A stretch of DNA of 64,000 bases from Eleginops maclovinus. Its lineage: Eukaryota > Chordata > Actinopteri > Perciformes > Eleginopidae. Of the stretch, positions 51,314 through 64,000 are shown piece after piece; positions within the stretch are counted from its first letter, which is position 1; each line of letters begins with the position of its first letter. A program made the position numbers and the translations under genes. The DNA lies in contig NC_086367.1 in NCBI RefSeq assembly GCF_036324505.1, positions 19,766,578 through 19,830,577 of the forward strand, read 5' to 3'. A model generated the notes under the pieces. It saw only the letters and a list, made by a program, of their open reading frames with translations. It ran no database searches and was not told the DNA's origin.

Positions 51314-54300
51314 ATGGAGTCGGTAGATATATTCGGCTGCACCAGTCCTGTTAACATCGTTTTGAAACGAAGGCCCGACGGGATCCCCGGGCTTTCCTCG
51401 CTCTCTCTGCCCGAGATGAGCACAAAGAACGCGCACTGCAGGGACCTGTTCTCCCCTGGACCCGCCACCGTGCTGTCGCCTGTCACTAATTTGGCTCTGG
51501 ACATGAACAAATGGACTGGACTTGCAAGGTATAATCATAATCATAATCATAATAATAATAATAATTAAAGCATTAGTTTTTACTTCGTCAACTTGCTTAC
51601 GCTCTGTTCGGCTTCTTTGTTTTTGAAAGCCATTGACAAAACCTTCCTTGCATTGTCTGGTGTACTGTTACATTACTCATTTTGTATTTTCGTCTTTTCC
51701 CTTTTGCAGTTTATGTGATACCCCGAAAAGAAGAAAGCATGCATCCCTTGAAAAGATTCCCTCCTTTGCCTCTGACGTCTCATCTGATGCTGGTGAGACC
51801 CGTAACAATCTATTGTCTATGTTAATTGATGCTGTTAGAATTAATGCCTGAGGCCCTGAAGTGTATCATTTGCTCCACTTCAAGGTTTCAAGGTTTCAAG
51901 GTTTCAATAGTCATGCCCTTAAGATGTGGTCATGGGATTATTACTAATAGGTGGTTTTTAGTACAGAAAATCTGGAATGTTCTGTTTATTTTTCAAGTAA
52001 AGGTCAAACATTACCATGTTTTCCCAAATCTTAGTTTTCTCTGTCTTATGTGATAGTTCACACAACATTTTTACATTTTGAGATGCTGTTCGGAGAAAAC
52101 AATTGATTTACGTTATTTAAAACTTCAGGGAATTCTGATTGTGATCAATATATCGATGAATCACTAATTAAGAATAAGCTACTTGTAGCCTTGTTCTGTT
52201 CAGTTGCACAAATTCACGACATTTTACAAATGAAAAAATCAAATCCATATTTGTGGATGACCTGGCTGAATATGCAAAATTCCCCAGCCACAGTTCTTAT
52301 CCATCGGTATTCCTCTGGTTGTTGGTGCCAGTTACAACCTGATGTTTATATTGATTTTATACAAATCTCTTCCTTCAGGCCTCGGCATGGATCCCCCGAG
52401 TCCCATGGATGAGTTGGGAATGGACGACTCGTAAGTTGCACTGTCATTGTCATGTCTGCTCGAATCAATCAGCCTCAGAGTCGTACCCCTCTACTCACCC
52501 CATAACCAACCCCCCCTCAACTCCACCCTCTCCTCCGTCCACCCTGTGCCTGGGCTCAGCTGAGCCAGGCACCATTTCTCATCTGTAGGATTATTGTTTC
52601 TTCCGTTGGCTTAAAGGTGGCAGCTTCATTCGTTTTTTTTCTAAGAAGATTAGCAGATAACGATAAGTGAGCTGAACTTTCTTTAAGTTATCAAGGGAAG
52701 AAACAAAGGAGAAGCTTTACGTTTTCCTGGTTATCTTAACCAGTTTGTCGGCATACCCTCGCTTTGCTTATCTTGGGTGGCCCTTTATCTTGACTGAGTT
52801 GGGTGAGTCTCTGCAGACATCTGCCGCTGTCTGATGTGCAACTTCCTTTACAGCAGCATTTGGTCCTCAAGACCTCCTTCACCCCCTTAACAGCTGCTCT
52901 GTTGCTAGGCATATTCCAGGTTGGGGGAGGACATGCCCTGCGCTTGGGTTTAATGATAGCACCCCCTCTGGGTTTTGGCACACTCTCCCTATGCACTGTT
53001 ATTTCAATAGGAATAGGGGGGCTGGAGCTTTTTCTGCGTCAGGGCCATTGAAATGAGGGCACCCTAGAGAACAACTGCCCCCCCCCCTCTGCCGGGTCTG
53101 CATTGAATGGGACACGCTCTCTCCTCTACAAACAAAGGGCTCTTGCAAATAAGAGGTTGGCGGCGTAGGCTCCATCAGGCATATGGTGGATTAGCAGATC
53201 TCTGCACCACTTCTCCTGCCCTCCTCCCCCATCACTCTGAGCCCTCCACTCATTTAGCATACAGGTGGGCATTTCTCCAATGCAAAGAGCACCTCTCTCC
53301 TACATGCATTCACCCAACTTCCTCTTGTCCAACCGTTCCTCTCTCTTTCTCAATAGACCTCCAGATTCTTTGTCTTTGTAGTTTATGAGCACAAGGTGTT
53401 TTCTAACGGCCAATGAAGGCCTTTCAGCCCCTCAGGTTTTATTTCAAAGACGTGTTACTTTTTCCTAGGTTGGAACTTGTTAGTCAATAATTCATTAGCT
53501 GATGAACATTAGAATTTCAGGATTACAAAACGATCAGCTCGCACTATTTATCATTTCATTTCCCATTATTGTAAAAGGATAGTTCATAGTATTGATAGTA
53601 TTTCTGCTCTCCTATTCTTTCTTGTACAATATTTGTTTTATCCCAAACATTTAAAACTCATTTTGAATCATCTATCACGTTTTCTGTCACAGATTTGAAA
53701 AGGCCATTCAACAGTCGAGAAGAGTCATCAATGAGTAAGTTGCTTTCTTGTATTGAACTTTCTCTCCTCAAAATAAAACAGCCTCTCTGTCTTTGGATTA
53801 GATTTTTATTGACTGAAATTCCTTCATCTACCTTTTGCAATAACAGCAGGATGCCAATTCGAAGAATCAACTCTTTGCCGGTGAGTAGATTTATTATTAT
53901 GTTTGCCTTCAGCCCTGCATGACTTCTTTGAATCAGTCATAAGTTTGGTTGATCGTCATTGACAGATGCTGTAAAAAAGTATCCTCTTTTTGTCTTAATC
54001 TGGCTTTCAGGCATTTATCTAGGTCTAATATTCCCCTATTATATTATATCACAATTAACAAACATTCAACTAGCAGCTGAGTTTGAGTAACATGACTATC
54101 TTGAGGGCAGTTTTTCCTCTTTAATGACTAAGAGTCATCCTCCAGTCTAAATCTACTACAGTTCGGCTTGTTCATGTTTGCTGAGCCTTTTCTAACTCGA
54201 CTCCCTCTCTCTCCCCCCCCTCCCTCAGCTGCAGCTCCAGAGTTTCAGTCCATCAATGAAGGGACAGGAAACAGATTCTCACCGCTATGGAATATTCGGA

Positions 54301-57300
54301 CAACAACCCTCCCAAATGACCTCTTCCTCCGCCTCCCAGCGCGACAACAAGGAGAACATGCCGGAGGTAAACAGTGATGCTGTTCTACAGTAGCAACCAC
54401 AGAAGCTGAGCAATGCTCCCACAGCTGATTTGTTGCCATGGCGAAGGCATCGCATCATTCGTCTTAAGAGCCGACCATTACTAGCATTTTATGATGACAC
54501 TTAAAATACATTATTAGACTAATGTGTTAATATCGAGTGTTTAGGGAGTTTTACCCGAGCGCTGGACTGTCAGTGATGGTTTTTATTACTTTATAAGATG
54601 GAAAGATACTTAATTGATCCCAAATTGGGAAATGATTTAACATTTTGGTGGATGCTTCAGAGAAGTTCTTACTTAAAAGAGTTGGCGCTGTAAAAAGGCT
54701 TCTTAAAGTGTTAAGCTTGGATTTTACTAAATGATGTTCCCCCTTTTTTTTTTGCAGGAGTGCTTTGAATTCAAGAAACCCACCAAGCCTGTGTCCCGGT
54801 GTCGTGTGCGCTCCTTCAGCAACGGTCAGGCGTTCTCCCGCCGTCCCAGCTCCGCACCGGCTCTCATGGTACGTGACTGTGAAGAACCCCTCTCTAAATG
54901 TAGTGCTCATAGCAGGAGTTATAGGATGCTAACACTCCTTATCATCTTCTCCCCTCATCCAGTTTTCCTCACCTCCTCCGATCCAGCAGCTTGACTTTTA
55001 TGACACTAGCCCGATGTTCCTGAGGGGTACCTCCCCTCTCAATGACGACGAGGATGACGGCTTCCTTGACGTAATAGATGACAACATGGAGGTGAGGCAC
55101 CTGCACCTGTCTGCACTGACAGATTTTCTGCCACTTAAGAAATATTCAGAATGAATTTTTTACTTGGGATGTTTCAAAACATCACCCTTTTTTTAATTGC
55201 TCTGTTTTAGCTTCCTTAATTTCACTAAATACTGATCTATTTGTCACCTTGTCCCAACTAGGACAACTCCAGGATGCCGATGGGAATGGCCTGCTTGCTC
55301 ACTGCCCCGCTGGTGACCGACAGTTCAGGAGAAGACTCTGTAAGTTGGTCTGCCATGTGTTACTATCTGTTTCTGGTATGTTTTATTTGGAGGAGCCTTG
55401 GACATAACAATCTTAATGCCGACGTGTGCGCTGTAGCTGTCAAAAAACCCTTTGTCTGAATCTTACGTTTTCATTTTTGCTTTCCTCCAGCCTGTGATTC
55501 GTTGCCGGCCCCGGAGCCTGTTCCGCTCCCCCTCCATGCCCAGTCCCCTCCCGTCGCGCCCCTGTGCGAAGCGCCCCGACTGTCCGGCGGACGACAACAC
55601 GCCGGTCCGGGTGAAGAGGCGCCGCAGCCTGGCGGGAACCCAGGTCACCTCCCCGGAGCGCAACTCCGAATCACCGAGAGTGGTGAGTCCTCACGAGAGC
55701 ATCAGCATTCACTCCTGGAATAATGACTTTGAAGAGTTAGCCCAGTGTTAAAATGACATCCACATGAACCCTCGTCATAATGTAGCACCAATCTTCTCAA
55801 AAAAATCTCCATGCTCTTTCCTCTGACCCTCTGAGAAACAGTTCCTGAAACACTTGCTGAGGCCGACTGGCTTTTGTTTCTGCCTGTACAGACACTCTTT
55901 AATTGGCTCGTTTTCTGCTTGGCTGCCTCCCTAAATGTTTCCTCCTCTTCTTCAGGGCTGCTCTGTGCTCCAGAGGTCCAAGTCTTGCTGCCAGGCGGAT
56001 ATCGAGAAGCTGCTGGACAGCGACGACATCTCTAGTGACCTGATAGGAGATTTCACCAAGGTAATGAAGTCACCGCTGTGTTCCTAACACTGATAACTTG
56101 ATGGTGTGAAATCGCTCGTCTAATCCAGTTCCTTATTTTGTCTTTCAGTCTTTTGTGCTACCCACAGTGGGAGGCAAACATCAAGACCTCAAGTACATCA
56201 CCCCTGACACAGTGAGTACAGGCGCTAAGAGAAAACCTATCAGTGTGTTTTTCTAGAGGAAGCTATGGTCCTGATTTTTATATATATTAACGTGTGTTCT
56301 CTGTGTCCCTCAGATGGTGTCAGCTATCTCCGGTCAGTTTAATCATCTAGTGGAGCGTGTCATCGTCATGGACTGCCGCTACCCGTACGAGTTTGAGGGA
56401 GGACACATAAAGGTGAGCGACGATATCAAAACGTGTTCAGTTTTAAAGGCATAGAACAACCAGCTTGTTTTGACACTGACAGTTACCGAGAGCAATGGAA
56501 ATACTTCCGTTTCATCGGTTATTGTTTGTTCAATAGATTCTAGTTTTTAGAGGTTTTTTGTACTTAAGGCACACTTCTGATTTGTTACATTTTCTAAGAC
56601 CCACTCCATTCGAATCAGAGTCTTTTTGCCTCTGACGCTTCCCTTACTATGAATTGAACGGTTGGTTTTGTCTCCTCTCATCCAGGAAGCTTTGAACCTG
56701 CACCAGGAGTTTCAGGTGGAGGATTTCCTCCTGAAAACGCCTATCGTCTCGTGCTGCCCGGACAAGCGCGTCGTCATCATATTCCACTGCGAGTTCTCGT
56801 CGGAGCGCGGCCCTCGGATGTGCCGCTTCGTCAGGGAACGAGACCGCGCCGCCAACGAGTATCCAAACCTCCACTACCCTGAGCTCTACATCCTCAAGGG
56901 CGGATACAAAGACTTCTTCCCTCATAACCAGGTCAGTTCCCGCTCTGGGTTCCTCTGAAGCTCACATTTAGCTTTAACTGGTCACAGATCCTTCTAACCA
57001 CAGGGTCCGATCAGTAGCTTTTGAAGAGATTTTAAATAATTTGGCGGGAAATAAGGATGACTTTGAGGTTTTAAGTTATCCCTTAGCTGTAAATGCTTGA
57101 AGTCAAATCTCCACTTCACTGTCTATCATTTAGTGAGCACTTCTCCGACCTGGTGACAGTTTTATGTAACCGTGTTCTCCTCCTCTTCCTCTGCAGGCAC
57201 AGTGTGAACCACAGGCCTACAGGCCGATGCACCACGAGGACTTCAAGGAGGACCTGAGGAAGTTTCGCCTCAAGAGTCGCACCTGGGCCGGGGAGCGCAG

Positions 57301-57337
57301 CAAGAGAGACATGTACAGCCGCCTGAAGAATCTGTGA
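51314..57337 (+). CDS. cdc25b: M-phase inducer phosphatase CDC25B, 15 coding exons
   Basis: Dual-specificity phosphatase that activates CDK1/cyclin B at G2/M. Exons: 51314-51528, 51710-51792, 52379-52430, 53693-53734, 53850-53880, 54229-54366, 54758-54868, 54963-55091, 55262-55339, 55491-55682, 55956-56060, 56149-56211, 56314-56412, 56686-56931, 57197-57337. Phases join to 574 residues (human CDC25B 580). The regulatory half has [18 protein letters not shown], a KEN box (182-184) and LFRSPSMP, whose Ser308 matches the CDC25B 14-3-3 site. The rhodanese-like catalytic domain starts near [12 protein letters not shown] and has the active loop HCEFSSER (Cys481, Arg487). The end is [19 protein letters not shown]. 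Some stretches resemble CDC25A, but [31 protein letters not shown] and the neighbouring ap5s1 support CDC25B. Confidence 0.95.
51528..51566 (+). repeat. (ATAATC)/(AAT)n repeat at cdc25b exon 1 donor
   Basis: The AG|GTATAA donor of exon 1 runs straight into ATAATCATAATCATAATC and then AAT repeats. Length variation would change the first bases after the donor region. Confidence 0.85.
51875..51906 (+). repeat. (CAAGGTTT)n short tandem repeat
   Basis: Nearly four copies of TTCAAGGT in cdc25b intron 2. It may be the tail of a degraded retroposon. Confidence 0.7.
52431..53692 (+). other. cdc25b: cdc25b intron 3, the longest in the gene
   Basis: 1.26 kb between the exons ending TC (52430) and starting A (53693), which share a split Ser codon. 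It contains C-rich runs at 52505-52545 and 53080-53095 and open frames without recognisable domains. I see no extra exon with matching phase. Confidence 0.7.
54596..54640 (-). mobile_element. Short LINE-tail remnant in cdc25b intron
   Basis: GGAAAGATACTTAATTGATCC followed by CAAATTGGGAAATG is the reverse complement of the 'aatttcccaatttgggatcaataaagtatcttt' type of retroposon 3' end. Only about 45 bases are left. Confidence 0.5.
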
Positions 57338-58133
57338 GCGCCTCGTCGACCTACTAAGAAACACACTGCCCCCCCCCCCCCCTCCCCCAAACCAGGAAAT
57401 ACCTTTGGGGATTGTGCCAACAGAAGGGGTTCTAATACCCAACAATTTCCCTGTAACTCTAGAAAAGTTAGTTATTTATGCAGATTTAAAGCGGGGAAAG
57501 GCGTGACACGCTGAGGTGCACAGATTTCTTTAAGAACTAATGTAACCTTTTTTTTAAAAACCACTTGGACCTACTGTTTTTTAAAAAATGTGTTTTATTA
57601 TTTTGTACAATAACACAACCCACACTGCCTAGTCTGAATTTCTTTTAGACTCCTCACCGGATATTTTCTTCCGTCATCTCCCACTTTATTGAAGCACTTA
57701 ATTTAAATACCATGAAATGGTGAGGTGCTGTTTTGATACTTTTAATTTTCTAAGTTTTACCCCCAATTTTTGTATTGATTTTTTTAAAGAATGCCTTTCT
57801 CTAGGCATCCCAAAAAGCAAATTTGATATTTTACGACAACTTGTACAGATTTTAATCTAGATTTTTTTTTTTTTTTCTAATTTTCTGATCATTTTTTCTG
57901 TCAGAAGATACCAAAGCAAACACACTACCTGTTAACTTTGCAGTGAGATTTACCTGATGCTGCAGGTCAGCAAGTGATAGGAGTTCTTGTCCTAAGATCT
58001 TTCTTTGTTTTGCTTTGATTCTTTTAACATTTCCAGTGATTAAAATGTCTTCCCCTCTGCAGAGGTTATGATGAGTTTATTGTGAACGTGGCGGTTTGAA
58101 CATTTTGGTACAGGCTTGCGGGGGAGCTGCCGA

Positions 58134-58139
58134 AATAAA
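58134..58139 (+). terminator. cdc25b: Polyadenylation signal of cdc25b
   Basis: AATAAA about 800 bases after the stop codon, followed by AGCCAACGTGTGTTC and, near 58165-58190, a GT/T-rich stretch suited to a downstream element. The implied 3' UTR is AT-rich with several ATTTA-like and poly(T) tracts, consistent with an unstable cell-cycle mRNA. Confidence 0.6.
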
Positions 58140-58341
58140 AAGCCAACGTGTGTTCAAATGTGACGTAAAGTATCTCTGTTCTTTTTTTGAGTGTCCTGAC
58201 ATGCTAACGTTACATCAGGAATATGGCTTTATGGATAAACCTCGCTTACCATTATGAAACGATAGCTTGCTGGCTTTTTGCTAAAATACCGTAATGCAAT
58301 TCCAAACCTATGCTACTAAATTATTTACGAACTTACATTTT

Positions 58342-58777
58342 GAAAAGATCCCTCTTATGCGAATTTCCAGGTTCATATTTTTATTTTGTACCTCTACTGG
58401 GACATGTCTCCATGCTTTAATGTTCAAAAAGCTCTTTTTTTGTCTCATACTGCCTGTGCTGCAGCACCTCTTTTCACCCTCTGTCTGAAACCAGAGCCCG
58501 GTCTGCTCTGATTGGTATGCTGGCAGGCTCCGTGATTGGTCAACTGCCCCCTAGCGTATCACGCACAATGTGTTTGGCGTGCTAGCCAATAGTAGCGCGA
58601 GTGTTAAAGTGATGTCATTATGTTACGTAAGTTAACTAAGGAGTCAAATGGAGGCGTTTCAGGCAGGAGAGAAACTCCCTCTGGAGGAACTTAAGGATTT
58701 TAGCCTTTGCAGACCATTTACATACACACTAATACAGGAAAGGGATAATCCAAAAAGCATAACAGGACTTCTTTAAA
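58342..58777 (-). mobile_element. Non-autonomous TIR element (copy 2, full length)
   Basis: The left end GAAAAGATCCCTCTTATGC and the reverse complement of the right end, TTAAAGAAGTCCTGTTATGC, are similar terminal inverted repeats. The interior has CTGATTGGTATGCTGGC, GTGATTGGTCAACTGCC, GCCAATAGTAGCGCGAG, GAGAAACTCCCT and TTGCAGACCATTTACAT. The last part matches 8195-8335 in reverse orientation. It is about 435 bases with no coding capacity. The internal CCAAT-type and CTCF-like words (CTGCCCCCTAGCG) make it a possible source of regulatory sites. Confidence 0.8.
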
Positions 58778-62124
<3,347 letters not shown>

Positions 62125-62610
62125 TGAGCAGGGCCTCTAAAGAAGCATGACCAGCAGCAGCTGCTGGATTAACAGCTGTCTCTGTTTGTCTGCTGAGACC
62201 CTGAAACACTTTGTGATCAAACATCGCTGCAGCTGCCTCTCAGTCATGCCTCATCTAATGCAATGCTCAGTTTGGGTATTTTAGTTCTTTCTTATTCAGT
62301 TGAGGGTGATCCACGCTCAGAATTTCATGCTTTATATAATATATATCAGAATTAAAATCATAAATATTGTTTCACTACTGTATATATTGTAGTATACATG
62401 TATTGTGTACAATAAAAATATGTTTTTTATTAATTTATTTTATTTTATTAAGTCATTGATCATGCTTATTTATTCTAGTATTCTACGATAACAGATGGAA
62501 TATCTTTATTGTTCTCATGGTCATACACAATATGCAATTATGAAGCTTTTATTATTTATTTTCTGGCATTGAAAACGAGGTAATTTATCAAGACGTTTAT
62601 ATGACATGAA

Positions 62611-63280
62611 TATAACAAAATATAATATAATATAATATAATATAACATAATATAATATAATATAATATAATATAATATAACATAATATAATATAATATAA
62701 TATAATATAACATAATATAATATAACATAATATAATATATATATAATATAATATAATGCTAACATAACATAATAATATAATATAATATATAATATAATAT
62801 AATATAATATAATATAATATAATATAATATAATATAATATAATATAATATATATATATAATATAATATAATATAATATAATATAATATAATGTAATATCA
62901 TATAATATCATATAATATCATATAATATAATATAATATATATATAATATAATATAATATAATATAATATAATATAACATAATATAATATATATATATATA
63001 TATATAATATAATATAACATAATATAATATAATATAATATAATATAATATATATATATATAATATAATATAATATAATATAATATAATATAATGTAATAT
63101 CATATAATATCATATAATATCATATAATATAATATATAATATATATATAATATAATATAATATAATATAATATAATATAATATAACATAATATAATATAA
63201 TATAATATAATATAATATAATATAATATAATATAATATATATATAATATAATATAATATAATATCATATAATATAATATA
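62611..63280. repeat. (TATAA)n-type satellite, about 670 bp
   Basis: Array of TATAA pentamers with TATAACA, TATATATA and ATATCAT variants. The marker string TGTAATATCATATAATATCA occurs at 62891 and again at 63093, so a unit of about 202 bases has itself been duplicated. The array stops 160 bases before the ap5s1 start codon. Confidence 0.95.
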
Positions 63281-63288
63281 CTTTGAGC

Positions 63289-63301
63289 TCCATCTGGTGG
63301 T
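63289..63301 (-). promoter_or_regulatory. CTCF-like word between satellite and ap5s1
   Basis: Minus strand reads CCACCAGATGGAG, close to the CTCF core, directly at the edge of the TATAA satellite and about 140 bases before the ap5s1 ATG. Weaker than the site at 27643; binding is inference. Confidence 0.3.
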
Positions 63302-63439
63302 TTACGCAACACACAACAACGGTAGCCGAGAGAGATCACCTGACTAACGCGGAAGTGAGAATCAGCAGCAACAACATGACCCAGGCACAGTAAACACTGC
63401 TTTGAAACTTAAGTATATTTTTGTTGCTTCTTCGGCAAC

Positions 63440-63621
63440 ATGGTTCGGTGTTTCCTCATCAACACAGTCTGCCCGGTCAGTGCTCTCGGTGCTGGGGAGA
63501 GCCGGGTGCTTTACTGCCGGGTCTTCGGTCCAGATGAGAGCATCTTCACCGACCAGAACCGGGAGCTCAGCCCGGAGGAGAGGCGGGTTCTGCAGAGGGA
63601 GAAGATCGCGGTGGTAGCACG
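63440..63621 (+). CDS. ap5s1: AP-5 complex subunit sigma-1, first coding exon (3'-partial)
   Basis: Small (sigma) subunit of the late-endosomal/lysosomal adaptor complex AP-5. The exon opens with MVRCFLINTVCPVSALGAGE, continues with RVLYCRVFGPDES and SPEERRVLQREKIAVVAR, and ends in a GCA CG|GTGAGC donor at 63621/63622 with a split Arg codon. The human AP5S1 start (MVHAFLIHTL, RVLYSCVFG, LLRKEQILAVARQV) has the same pattern and the gene adjoins CDC25B in human, which fits the order here. The remaining exons, about two thirds of a roughly 200-residue protein, are beyond the window; 63622-64000 is intron. Confidence 0.88.
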
Positions 63622-64000
63622 GTGAGCCGGGTTCCAGTTCTAAAATAAATCTGTAAAATGAGGAACATTTAGCCGCATTTCCAGACTTGTGTTATTAAAA
63701 TTCCTCTGGATAAACAGGCTGTTCCTGAACTGGACGAGTAGGGCAAACCTCTTATTGCCTTTATAATTTTAAATGGATTTGAATAAAATTGGGTATTTCA
63801 TGAAAACTCTTGGATTTATTGATCATGTCATGTGACCCAGTGACAACAAATGAATGCAACAGGATATAACTACACTGGACTTCTCTACTTTTTTGGATTT
63901 TAGTTGTTTATTTTGTTTTATATGAATATTTTAAATACAAATCAGCAGTTTCATCCTTCAAAACATTTGGATATACGACTCTTTATCAATGCATCAGTGT
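63622..64000 (+). other. ap5s1: Start of ap5s1 intron 1
   Basis: AT-rich sequence after the donor at 63622. No acceptor followed by an AP5S1-like exon is visible before the window ends. Confidence 0.7.

Noticed and set aside
51314..57337. Alternative identity as cdc25a
   Set aside because: Some segments are A-like (FEFKKP, VEDFLLK, MYSRLK), but LFRSPSMP, the exon [13 protein letters not shown] and the adjacent ap5s1 point to cdc25b.
62521..63339. Minus-strand Tyr/Ile/Leu-rich open frames of up to 126 codons
   Set aside because: Translation of the TATAA satellite, not a membrane protein gene.

Overview
The window is vertebrate nuclear DNA, almost certainly from a ray-finned (teleost) fish. 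Genes are split into many short exons with GT/AG introns. Dinucleotide (CA)n arrays are long and frequent. The interspersed repeats look fish-type: a tRNA-derived SINE, LINE 3' tails, a non-autonomous TIR element, a foldback element and a 5'-truncated L1/Tx1-like copy. There is no prokaryotic gene organisation. The proteins are best matched by vertebrate families whose human members lie at 2p13 (SFXN5, EMX1, NOTO) and 20p13 (CDC25B, AP5S1).

Layout. (1) 1-14564, plus strand: 13 coding exons of sfxn5, a mitochondrial sideroflexin. The N-terminal exon is missing and probably lies left of the window. Intron lengths vary from under 200 bases to about 4 kb, and the intron at 6323-8589 holds a long, homeodomain-site-rich block that looks like conserved regulatory DNA. 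(2) 14565-20098: intergenic, tail-to-tail with emx1, with an L1-like insertion carrying a clear target-site duplication. (3) 20099-24791, minus strand: complete three-exon emx1. (4) 24792-32494: intergenic, with a consensus CTCF-type site and several blocks that may be enhancers. (5) 32495-33487, minus strand: complete three-exon noto (floating head homologue) with a TATA box. (6) 33488-51313: an 18 kb gene-poor stretch between the divergent noto and cdc25b genes. It holds repeats, a 720-bp foldback element and possible non-coding conserved blocks. This is where 2p13-type synteny gives way to 20p13-type synteny. (7) 51314-57337, plus strand: complete 15-exon cdc25b, with a two-CCAAT plus CHR cell-cycle promoter and three short upstream ORFs. 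(8) 57338-63439: 3' UTR, a TIR element, a (CA)n array and a 670-bp TATAA-type satellite. (9) 63440-63621, plus strand: first coding exon of ap5s1, which continues beyond the window.

How the genes relate. emx1 (forebrain patterning) and noto (notochord specification) are developmental homeobox genes set in gene-poor DNA, with sfxn5 as a probable bystander whose introns may carry their regulatory elements. cdc25b and ap5s1 are housekeeping or cell-cycle genes with compact introns. I found no previously undescribed multi-gene system. The most unusual signals are the tandem duplication of an emx1 splice donor, the cdc25b promoter and leader architecture, the foldback element, the synteny junction and the possible insulator between emx1 and noto. 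All homology calls were made by eye from translated exons; no database search was run.
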